Shown here: positions 16,383-23,143 of the stretch, piece by piece
Layout of the letters: each line of letters begins with the position of its first letter
Position numbering within the stretch: the first letter of the stretch is position 1
Source of the DNA: Verrucomicrobiota bacterium
GTDB lineage: Bacteria; Verrucomicrobiota; Verrucomicrobiia; Limisphaerales; J093
DNA length: 34,245 nucleotides
NCBI GenBank assembly: GCA_012517065.1
Contig: JAAYVR010000284.1
Coordinates: 1-34,245 of the forward strand
Direction: 5' to 3'
Notes under the pieces: generated by a model
What the model was told of the DNA's origin: nothing
Database searches by the model: none
The model's input: the letters and a program-made list of their open reading frames with translations, nothing else
Made by a program: the position numbers and the translations under genes

Positions 16383-17758
16383 GTAGCGGTTTTCGGCTTA
16401 CCGGTGTCTCCTGAGGCAACTGGCGCGGTGTCAGTCCTTGCTGGTTCGGTACCCGGCAACTCTGACGGAGAGAGCAGACCGAGCCTGACGCGTTCATTCG
16501 GGCAAAACATGAAACACCGCCCGCAGGCAAAACATGCGCCACGGTCCGGCTCATAATCTGTCCTGACAGGACGTGACGTCAGCGAAATCAGGCGCACCCC
16601 GATCACCAAACCGACCCATCCGCCAAACCACCATCCGGCGCGGCTGAACCGGCGCTTGATTCGCGCAGCTTCGCTCAAAACCGACGCAGGATCATGGTCC
16701 GCGCGTTCGAGCGCCAGACTGTCGGGCGTTGGCACCTTGGGCGGCGGCGGTTTTGCCGGGTCAAGGTAGCGCTCCGCCAGCGCTACAGTCGGATGCACCA
16801 GAGCCGCCGGCGCCGCAACACGGTTCCCGATCAACGCAAAAACCGCAATCAGTGCCGGCAGCGCAATCAGAAACAGTCCCAGCCTCCGCCTGTCGGGCGC
16901 AAGTTCCATCGGGTTTGTGGGCGGCGGCACCGGTTCGCGAATCGCGCCAAACGGACAGGATTCCTCGCACAACCTGCATTTTGTGCAGAAATCCGGCGTG
17001 ATCCGCACGCGCCATTTCGACACAAGAGAAGCCAGCCTCAACAACGCCCCGTACGGACACAGGAAACGGCAGTAGGGTCGCCCAACAAACATCGACACAA
17101 CAATAAACCCGGCGCCCACTGTCAACATCGTTAGACCCCCGCTCAGCCTGAAGAACGGAACAAAAGGATCATATCGACAAATCACGAACGCGCTGCCTGC
17201 TGCAGCGAAAAACACGCCCGTACCCAGGTAGATGTAAGGAAGCACGCTGAGCCCTGTCTCGAGCCATGTCGGCACTTTTACAGGCTTGATCAGCAACAGG
17301 TCTTGTAGAGCGCCATGAGGACACACCCCGGCGCAAAAGGTCCGTCCCGCAAACAAAGCCACCAGCAACGGCGCAATGAAGAACACCGCCACAACCAGCG
17401 GAACTGCATAGGCCGGATCGAAAAATCCCAGAGCGATGTTCTGCGGCGCGCCAATCGGACAAATGCAACCCTTCCGGTAAAAGCCGAAATAGATCAGCGA
17501 GAAAATCGACAGCCACAACACGCTGCGGCGTGACCTCCGCCGGTAAACAAAATAACAAGCCAGCCCAAGGCACAACAACAGCACCGCTACATCAGCATAC
17601 TCCTGCCACAAAGCCCTTGGCGGTGGCACGGTGGTCACAGGCAATTGATGGCCGGACTCGAATTCGGGCGGCGGAAACCGCTGTTCTGCGGCCGCATTCC
17701 ACACTGCCGCTGTGCCGCTTAACACCAAAGCATAAAACGAACGCCCGCGCATCGTCAT
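16379..17758 (-). CDS. Polytopic 4Fe-4S membrane protein, NapH/NosR-like
   Basis: This 459-residue membrane protein has a signal-like first helix and about six further membrane helices. It carries the Cys motifs of the NapH/NosR/RdxA group: CICPIGAPQN, FCAGVCPHGALQD and YCRFLCPYGALLR. These are followed by a 4Fe-4S motif, CTKCRLCEESCP (about residue 264), and a partly degenerate C-terminal cluster site, CFACGRCFMFCPN (about 416). Proteins of this type pass electrons between the quinone pool and periplasmic redox proteins. Its upstream partner is a Tat ferredoxin, so the two form a NapGH-like pair. It overlaps both neighbouring genes by ATGA. Start ATG at 17758; Met3 (17752) is also possible. 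Confidence 0.88.
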   Translation of the reverse strand: MTMRGRSFYALVLSGTAAVWNAAAEQRFPPPEFESGHQLPVTTVPPPRALWQEYADVAVLLLCLGLACYFVYRRRSRRSVLWLSIFSLIYFGFYRKGCICPIGAPQNIALGFFDPAYAVPLVVAVFFIAPLLVALFAGRTFCAGVCPHGALQDLLLIKPVKVPTWLETGLSVLPYIYLGTGVFFAAAGSAFVICRYDPFVPFFRLSGGLTMLTVGAGFIVVSMFVGRPYCRFLCPYGALLRLASLVSKWRVRITPDFCTKCRLCEESCPFGAIREPVPPPTNPMELAPDRRRLGLFLIALPALIAVFALIGNRVAAPAALVHPTVALAERYLDPAKPPPPKVPTPDSLALERADHDPASVLSEAARIKRRFSRAGWWFGGWVGLVIGVRLISLTSRPVRTDYEPDRGACFACGRCFMFCPNERVRLGLLSPSELPGTEPARTDTAPVASGDTGKPKTAT

Positions 17759-18333
17759 CCGTGGCTATAGGAAGTTTTCAGCAAATAAGGTTGGCTGACC
17801 GGAACTCGGCGGAAAGCGTCCCCCGGACACGCGCGAGCAATCGAGCATTCATTGCAGTTGAGGCAGAGATTGTGCCGAACCTGTAGGAACAGGGAACCGT
17901 TGCCAAACCTGTGACATCCCTCGACGCACTTGCCGCATCCGATGCACAGGGTTTCGTCGATCGTGTACTCGTAGTACGGGTCCTCGATCCACCGCCGCTT
18001 TATTGCTGACACAGGGCAAAGCTGGTTTTCAGCGGCGGTGTTGAGTTCGTTCGGTTCCGGAACGAAATACCCCGTGCACAACTCACAGTACCCGCACAAG
18101 GCGAATGCATGGACACATTTGACAGCCGAAGGCTTCAACACGCATTCGGTTGCGCAACGCCCGCACCGGAGACATTTCGCAGGATCTATCTGCCAAACCA
18201 ATGTCTCTGACTTGAGCTTCGAGACGAGCAAACCGGCAAACCCGCCCAGCCCCGTCAGCGCAGCAACCCTCGAACCTTGCCTCAAGAAATCTCGCCTCGT
18301 CACCGGCGCTGATGTTTTTTCTTGGTCAGCCAT
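17755..18333 (-). CDS. Tat-exported polyferredoxin, NapG-like
   Basis: This 192-residue protein has a twin-arginine signal (TRRDFLRQGS, about residues 12-21, then a hydrophobic stretch) and so should fold in the cytoplasm before export. At least four Fe-S cluster motifs follow: CLRCGRCATEC (about 55-65), the central CGYCELC with a distant CP, CIGCGKCVEGC, and CLNCNECSIARACP. The pattern fits the NapG/MauM ferredoxin family. It lies directly upstream of, and overlaps, the NapH-like gene, which is the standard NapGH arrangement. It probably exchanges electrons with the membrane partner on the periplasmic side. Confidence 0.9.
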   Translation of the reverse strand: MADQEKTSAPVTRRDFLRQGSRVAALTGLGGFAGLLVSKLKSETLVWQIDPAKCLRCGRCATECVLKPSAVKCVHAFALCGYCELCTGYFVPEPNELNTAAENQLCPVSAIKRRWIEDPYYEYTIDETLCIGCGKCVEGCHRFGNGSLFLQVRHNLCLNCNECSIARACPGDAFRRVPVSQPYLLKTSYSHG

Positions 18334-18370
18334 GTTGGTAAACCTGCCTTGCGCGCGCTTAGACCTGCGT

Positions 18371-19486
18371 TCACCTGGCGGTGCCTGACCTGGTTTTGGG
18401 TACCATCACATGGATGTTACCCGTTACCCGATCAAGCACATAGACGTTGCCCTTCGAGTCAACAGCCGCGTCCAAACCGATCCGCGCCGGGTCTGATGTG
18501 CTTCCGGCACCTGCACGAGCGTTTTCACGGAATGACTCGGGCCCGGCCACGACACAGTCAAACTCGCCGTTTGCATTGTACACCTTGACCCGTGGCAGGC
18601 CCTTTTCGCACGTCACAAAACGCCCGTCCGGCAGCAAAGCCAGCCCGATAGGATTGCAACATCCGCAAAATCCTTCAATCCCTGCCGAAGGTTTGCCCCA
18701 CCACTTCAGCAAATCGCCGGCCACAGAATAGCATTCCACCCTGTGCCGGCCAGGATTGTTCACATGAATCACACCGTCACCGCGCGTTTCCACGTCAAGG
18801 TTCGGACTTGGCAATACGAATCCGATCACGCCGGCCTCCCGATCTCGTGCGCCAATTCGGCCAGCGATTTTTCCGTCCAACTGATACCTGATCACTACGC
18901 GGTTTCCCGAATCAGCCGCAAACAATTCGTTGCCTGCCACTGCCAGACCCGTAATGTACGGGTCGCCTTCGAGAGCTTCCCAGGCCGCCTTGCGTGTCCC
19001 GTTTGCCGCATAGACTTCGATGTGGTCTTTGAACCCGACATATAAGACTTCGTTTGCAACTGCTACGCACTGCGGAGGGGCGGTCAGACCGATCTCAGTC
19101 GCCACAGACCCGTCCGGCCGAATCACACAAATCCGTTTTTCGCCTGCGAGATAGATTCTCTGGTCACCGCCAATGGCCATGCGGCGTGGTTCTGAACACG
19201 GGCTTTTGAACCGGCGCGCCTCGACATACCCGATCAGCTTTGGATTCGTCTGCTCGAAACGGTCAACCCGATACGCAAACGGGTTTTCGCTGTTGTCGGC
19301 GCGCTGTCCGCGTCCCGCAGCGGCAAAAATGCTTCCAGTTGCGAGATTGCCGAGCGCCGCCGCGCCAAGGATCGCGCATTGACCGCCAATGAACCTGCGG
19401 CGGGTGACTGCGGTTTGGCCATTACCGATTGCTTTTGACCCACACGGCGACTGGAACCGGTCGGTGTTCTTCTGCAGCGCGCTCAT
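18371..19486 (-). CDS. Tat-exported NHL-repeat beta-propeller protein
   Basis: This 371-residue protein carries a twin-arginine signal (TRRRFIGGQC, about residues 28-37, then Ala/Gly-rich). The body is a six-bladed NHL/SMP-30-like propeller (about 80-370) with repeated PRRMAIGGDQRIYLAGEK, ITGLAVAGNELFAADSGNR, GVIHVNNPGRHRVECY, CNPIGLALLPDGRFVTCEK and DAAVDSKGNVYVLDRVTG. Cys residues in GFCGCCNP are unusual in such a propeller and could bind metal. I chose the ATG at 19486 because it overlaps the upstream small gene (ATGA); the longer frame to 19585 lies inside that gene. There is a 37-base gap to the ferredoxin gene. Role unknown, probably in periplasmic electron transfer or complex assembly. 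Confidence 0.85.
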   Translation of the reverse strand: MSALQKNTDRFQSPCGSKAIGNGQTAVTRRRFIGGQCAILGAAALGNLATGSIFAAAGRGQRADNSENPFAYRVDRFEQTNPKLIGYVEARRFKSPCSEPRRMAIGGDQRIYLAGEKRICVIRPDGSVATEIGLTAPPQCVAVANEVLYVGFKDHIEVYAANGTRKAAWEALEGDPYITGLAVAGNELFAADSGNRVVIRYQLDGKIAGRIGARDREAGVIGFVLPSPNLDVETRGDGVIHVNNPGRHRVECYSVAGDLLKWWGKPSAGIEGFCGCCNPIGLALLPDGRFVTCEKGLPRVKVYNANGEFDCVVAGPESFRENARAGAGSTSDPARIGLDAAVDSKGNVYVLDRVTGNIHVMVPKTRSGTAR

Positions 19487-19731
19487 TTGTTCGACTGTGG
19501 TTCCGTGACCTGGCTTGGGATCGTCCTTGCCGGTGATTGAACTCGTGCGCTGTTGCAGGTCGGCAGCGCAGGGCAGCCTGAGCAAGACCCGGCCTCAAGG
19601 CATGGGGTTCCGTTGGGTTTTGGCCGCGTGACGTACGCGGCGCCGAGCAAACCCGTGAAAAGAAGTGCCGTCCGCAACACCGTTCGCAACAGGTCGCGGC
19701 GGCTGATCCCCGAACCGAGCTGATCGTTCAT
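19483..19731 (-). CDS. Small Cys-rich protein with Tat-like signal
   Basis: This predicted 82-residue protein has SRRDLLRTVLRTALLFTGLL at residues 10-29, a twin-arginine motif followed by a hydrophobic segment, so it is likely exported or membrane-anchored. The mature part is short and has four Cys in CLEAGSCSGCPALPTC, followed by a Pro/Ser/Thr tail. Four closely spaced Cys suggest a metal or Fe-S site. ATG at 19731 was chosen; a GTG at 19737 is an alternative. It is the first gene of the redox operon and overlaps the NHL gene by ATGA, so it is probably a small subunit of that system. I do not recognise its family. Confidence 0.65.
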   Translation of the reverse strand: MNDQLGSGISRRDLLRTVLRTALLFTGLLGAAYVTRPKPNGTPCLEAGSCSGCPALPTCNSARVQSPARTIPSQVTEPQSNK

Positions 19732-19737
19732 ATCCAC

Positions 19738-20118
19738 AAACCGAGGTCCAAATTAGAACCGCCGGCGCTGCCCGGCAAGTCAACAGCCATTCAGACTTCC
19801 AATCAAGTTCGCTTCAGCCTGTGATTCCACAACACAGATTTTGGCAGCATGCAAACATCACTTGACCTGCCATAGCTGCGACTCAGAGCGACTATGCGGG
19901 CGGTGCCATACAGCCCAACGCATACTCGCCGCTCTCGGCGCTTTGCCGGACTGGCTAGCCCGGTAACTTCACCGCTTGATCAGCCCAGGACACCCGGAGT
20001 TTCATTGCGGTGAGATTTCCGTGGCCCGCATATTCCTTGATTTCTTGAAGACGCCCGTTTCGCAGACTGCTCAGGCTATATAATTATACTGAAACCCCGT
20101 TCATATTCGCGAAGATTC
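19738..20118. other. Upstream region of the redox operon, no gene seen
   Basis: About 380 bases with no convincing coding sequence. On the minus strand a TTGACT box (19784-19779) is followed 20 bases later by TCTAAT, close to the first gene. The spacing is longer than ideal, so this is only a weak promoter candidate. A GCGCCGGCGG run lies between the boxes. Confidence 0.35.
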
Positions 20119-20304
20119 TCAGGCTGCGAGTTTTGCCAGTTTCTCCGTATCTGCTTGTCTAACCGCCAGTAAGGCGGTCACAACGGCGCGGCTTTCGGGA
20201 GTGAGTCGGAATAGAGTGACAAGCTCGTTGTCTGGGTGTGGCCCCAAATAAGGTGACAGGCTCGACATTTGGCTTTTGTCCCCTGATTGCGGTCTGGTCC
20301 GCAA
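20119..20304 (-). other. Possible coding remnant at the edge of the repeat island
   Basis: A 61-codon frame whose last 35 codons (FRLTPESRAVVTALLAVRQADTEKLAKLAA near the end) have protein-like composition and a helical pattern. Its first part is read from the dispersed repeat motif and is probably not coding. It could be the tail of a decayed gene. No family was recognised. Confidence 0.2.
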
Positions 20305-20423
20305 ATTGCCCCTTGTTCCAATCCGCGGTTATCGAAGTCTGCGTGGGAACCCCGGGCATGCCGATATGGGGACAGACACGTTGTTTTCGCCATCACGCCG
20401 ATATGGGGACAGGCACGTTGTTT
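20245..20423 (+). repeat. Cluster of three GGGGACAG/GGTGACAG motifs
   Basis: AAATAAGGTGACAGGCTCG starts at 20246. ATATGGGGACAGACACGTTG starts at 20365, and ATATGGGGACAGGCACGTTG starts at 20401, 36 bases later. They belong to the same motif family as 41-65, 4536-4567, 20813-20834, 20957-20975 and the inverted copy at 34089-34104. Confidence 0.75.
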
Positions 20424-20432
20424 CTGCATCCC

Positions 20433-20760
20433 AAGCCGGTGAACGTTCGGGCGTCGGGTTTGCGTGAACGAAACCGGTGTAAGATCGGTCGTCGGGTTGA
20501 TGCGGCCGAGGACGGCCGCGCTCCCGGGGCCACTGCTTTTTCGAACGCGCTGCAGGAGCGCGGGCATTCTTGCCCGCCCCCAGCCGGTGAACGTTCGGGC
20601 GTCGGGTTTGCGTGAACGAAACCGGTGTAAGATCGGGCGTCGGGTTGATGCGGCCGGGGACGGCCGCGCTCGCAACCGTCGGTGTTTCTTCTAACGCGCC
20701 GGCAGGAGCGCGGCGATTCTTCGCCGCACCCAACCGGTGTATGTTCGGTGGCCCGATTTG
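20433..20760 (+). repeat. Tandem repeat of about 149 bp with covarying hairpins
   Basis: Two near-identical units start at about 20435 and 20583 (GCCGGTGAACGTTCGGGCG), and a diverged third starts at about 20734. The first two share more than 90 bases of almost unchanged sequence. At the end of each of the first two units is a hairpin: GCGGGCA-TTCT-TGCCCGC (20560-20577) and GCGGCGA-TTCT-TCGCCGC (20710-20727). They are exactly 150 bases apart, with paired base changes that keep the stem. Long frames across this region are artefacts of the repeat. Confidence 0.85.
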
Positions 20761-20810
20761 TGGGATCGAAACGGGTCGCATGACCGGTCATCGGGCTGAT
20801 GGGGAATACG

Positions 20811-20978
20811 GGATATGGGGACAGACACGTTGTTCGCGCATAAAAACAAAGCGGCAGCAAGCTGCCGCACCCAAACGTTTCGCGCCTGCCAACGCCCAGT
20901 GCATCCGCGGCAGCGCGTGAAAAAGCATCGGGATCAACGGCGAGATCGAACGAGGCCATATGGGGACAGACACGTAGT
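20811..20978 (+). repeat. Composite dispersed repeat with GGGGACAGACACG motif (copy 2)
   Basis: This copy is bounded by GGGGACAGACACGT at both ends (about 20817-20830 and 20961-20974). Between them lie a hairpin GCGGCAG-CAAG-CTGCCGC (20851-20868), the CAAACGTTTCGCGCCTGCCAA box, the CATCCGCGGCAGCGCGTGA box, and GGGATCAACGGCGAGATCGAA. The order matches the copy at 1-240. Confidence 0.8.
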
Positions 20979-21036
20979 TCCGAAGCCAGCTCTGCTGAAT
21001 GCGTGAGGAACAGTGCGTGTGCTGGGAAAGGGTTCT

Positions 21037-22488
21037 CTACCCGCCTGGCGCTCGCACGTCGAGGCACACCATTCGAGTTAGGTCCCGCAAGATCAGCAGC
21101 CCGTCCGCGAACGCCATCGGTGCCCATGCTTCGCGTCCCTTGAGGACTTGTGCCTGAGCCAGCAGCGAAAACCGATCTGGTGTGGCTTCGATGAGGCTTA
21201 GTTTGCCGGAGTCATTCAGGACAAAGAACACATTGCCGACCAGCAGGAAAGGCCCCATCCCAAATCTGTTAGCGGGATCGCTTGTCCAAATGATTTTGCC
21301 ATTGGTGTCGAGGCATGTGAATCGGCCGTCGGGCCGTACACCATAGATGTGGCCGTTGTGGAAGACCGGTGTTTGCTGGGTTGCGCCGAATGTTGCTGCG
21401 TCGAGTCTGAACTGCACTTTCGGGACAATTCTGCCTTCGGTTTCGGTCAGTTCCAGCATCATGCTGCCTGCGTCGTAGCCGCCGCTCAAGAAGACGCGGT
21501 TCCCCGGTATGGGCAGAGGCGAAGGCACGGTTGCGATCGAGATTTTCCAATCCGGGGTTTCCCACAGGATGGCGCCATTGTCTGCGGACACGCCCACCAC
21601 GCCTTTGTCGGCGCAATAGACGTAGGTGCGTTTTCCGCTGAGTTCCATGGGAACAACTGACGAATGCGTCATTTTCCAGTGGTTTGGGTTTGGGCTTTTC
21701 CAGAGCGGTTTGCCGGTGGCGAGATCAACGGCCATCAAGAGCGCGTCCTTGCCGCCCGGCGCGAGAATCGCGCGATCGCCGTCAATCAACGGGCACTGTC
21801 CTGCGTACCACTGCGGCACTTTTGCCCCGTACTCGGCAACCAGATCGATTCCCCACTTCAATTCGCCTGTGGTCGGATCGACACAAGCAACGTGACATTT
21901 GGGGCCGAGTGTTACGACGGCGCTGTCGCACACGGCGGGGACGGTGCGCGACATCCCATGGTTCCGCTTCACGCTCACCGGATATGCGAATCGCCAAATC
22001 TCTTTTCCGTCCGCGAGTGAGAGACAACGCAGCGCGTCTGCTTTGTTTGTCTGGTCATAGTCCAAAACATAAACGCGCCCGCGCCACACGGCTGCACCGG
22101 CGTAACCCTCGCCCATTTCTGCCGACCACAACTCCTTTGGGGGGCTGGTGTCCCACGACCTTGCAATTCGGCTGGCAGTGTTGACGATTCCGTCTCTGGT
22201 TGCGCCGCGGAAACCTGGCCATAACCCGGGGAGATTTGCAGGCTGTCCGGTTCCGCGGGTGAGCTTGCCGATCAACACAGGGTTTCTTGAACCGCCGGTC
22301 TGTTGGCTTGGCGGTTGGTCGGTCCCGGGCACGCGCATCGCCAATTGAACCGCCGGTCCAAGACTGAACCAGAGGACAACGGCGATCGCACCTGCGACTG
22401 CTGTCGCAACAGGTGCGGCCCAAACCCATTTGACTGGCACAGCCAATCTCATCGCAATCGAGATTCCACGCACAACGCGCGGCCACAT
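21037..22488 (-). CDS. Membrane-anchored PQQ-like/BamB-like beta-propeller protein
   Basis: This 483-residue protein has one N-terminal membrane anchor (about residues 23-47). A linker follows, then a PQQ-like propeller from about residue 90 (LWPGFRGATRDGIV) to the end. Blade signatures are LADGKEIWRFAYP, PTTGELKWGIDL, LATGKPLWKSPN, ADNGAILWETPD and DTNGKIIWTSDP. The opening WPxFRG motif is common in large verrucomicrobial and planctomycete PQQ-like proteins. Substrate and partner are unknown. It shares fold and strand with the propeller of the redox operon but is separated from it by the repeat island, so joint action is only possible. ATG at 22488 was used; Met12 (22455) is an alternative. 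Confidence 0.85.
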   Translation of the reverse strand: MWPRVVRGISIAMRLAVPVKWVWAAPVATAVAGAIAVVLWFSLGPAVQLAMRVPGTDQPPSQQTGGSRNPVLIGKLTRGTGQPANLPGLWPGFRGATRDGIVNTASRIARSWDTSPPKELWSAEMGEGYAGAAVWRGRVYVLDYDQTNKADALRCLSLADGKEIWRFAYPVSVKRNHGMSRTVPAVCDSAVVTLGPKCHVACVDPTTGELKWGIDLVAEYGAKVPQWYAGQCPLIDGDRAILAPGGKDALLMAVDLATGKPLWKSPNPNHWKMTHSSVVPMELSGKRTYVYCADKGVVGVSADNGAILWETPDWKISIATVPSPLPIPGNRVFLSGGYDAGSMMLELTETEGRIVPKVQFRLDAATFGATQQTPVFHNGHIYGVRPDGRFTCLDTNGKIIWTSDPANRFGMGPFLLVGNVFFVLNDSGKLSLIEATPDRFSLLAQAQVLKGREAWAPMAFADGLLILRDLTRMVCLDVRAPGG

Positions 22489-22609
22489 TAAGCGGGCTTG
22501 TGCCCGTTGTGAAGAGAGTAGTTGCTCTTTGCCGAAATGCTGGGGCTGCGGTGCTCTGAGAGCGCTTGATCACGAGGCCGCGCTTAGAACGCGGCGACCA
22601 ATGCAGAGT

Positions 22610-22945
22610 TTATTGTGAACCGGCCTGGATTCTGGCAAGCAGGTCGCGCAGGGCGGCTCTTTCCGCTTCAAGGGTCAAACGCCCGAAAGGTTGGTCTTCT
22701 TCGATCGCTTTAATCAGATCTTCGCGCGTATAAGGTCTTCCGCTTATGGCCTGGACCTTGATATCCGGGCCGGCGCGAAGTCTTTCGACAACCAATCTTT
22801 TCAGGTCATCGTCTGAGAGGGAGTCTATTGGAACGACTTGTTCTTTTCCGGAAAGTAATTCGGCGTAGGTGATTGCCTTTTTCCGAACCGGGTCATAGCA
22901 GACCGGCGTTTTCGGGTCCAATCCTTCGATCCTATGCATTGGCAT
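22610..22945 (-). CDS. Small protein sharing the N-terminal module of the caspase-like neighbour
   Basis: This predicted protein of about 111 residues is soluble, with no signal or membrane segment. Its sequence aligns along its length with the first 105 residues of the protein at 23144-24277. Both have a K-x-P-x-x-x-D start, a shared VER, an isoleucine-rich middle, and an ending of the form T-[RK]-[ED]-[DE]-x-x-I followed by FG-x-L-x-LEAE. ATG at 22945 or 22939 is the likely start, because the longer frame runs into a hairpin and non-coding sequence. It lies about 200 bases downstream of the caspase-like gene on the same strand. I infer an adaptor or regulator that binds the same module; no known family was recognised. 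Confidence 0.7.
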   Translation of the reverse strand: MPMHRIEGLDPKTPVCYDPVRKKAITYAELLSGKEQVVPIDSLSDDDLKRLVVERLRAGPDIKVQAISGRPYTREDLIKAIEEDQPFGRLTLEAERAALRDLLARIQAGSQ

Positions 22946-22963
22946 AACCAAATGTCGATTTGA

Positions 22964-23007
22964 TGCGCCGCAGATCCGGGTTGACCCGTGCAGTGATCTG
23001 CGGCGCA
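22964..23007. promoter_or_regulatory. 13-bp perfect inverted repeat upstream of the small gene
   Basis: TGCGCCGCAGATC (22964-22976) and GATCTGCGGCGCA (22995-23007) form a perfect 13-bp inverted repeat. The 18-base loop contains CGGG-TTGA-CCCG, which can itself pair. It lies 18 bases upstream of the small gene's start and 137 bases after the caspase-like gene. No T tract follows in the minus direction, so an operator or mRNA hairpin is more likely than an intrinsic terminator. Confidence 0.6.
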
Positions 23008-23143
23008 CTGTTCTTATATAAGTCCGGGGCCAAGCTTCACAAGCTATGCCAGAGACTCCGCTTTGTTGGGTCACCTGCTTTGACGGCCGCGACCCGCCAT
23101 GAAATGCCTTGTGACCTACACTGCCACTGCGATCTTGGAGTCG

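Noticed and set aside
20393-21127. 244-codon minus-strand frame through the repeat island
   Set aside because: It is composed almost entirely of repeat units, with the same peptide pieces recurring where the DNA repeats, and it overlaps the end of the propeller gene.
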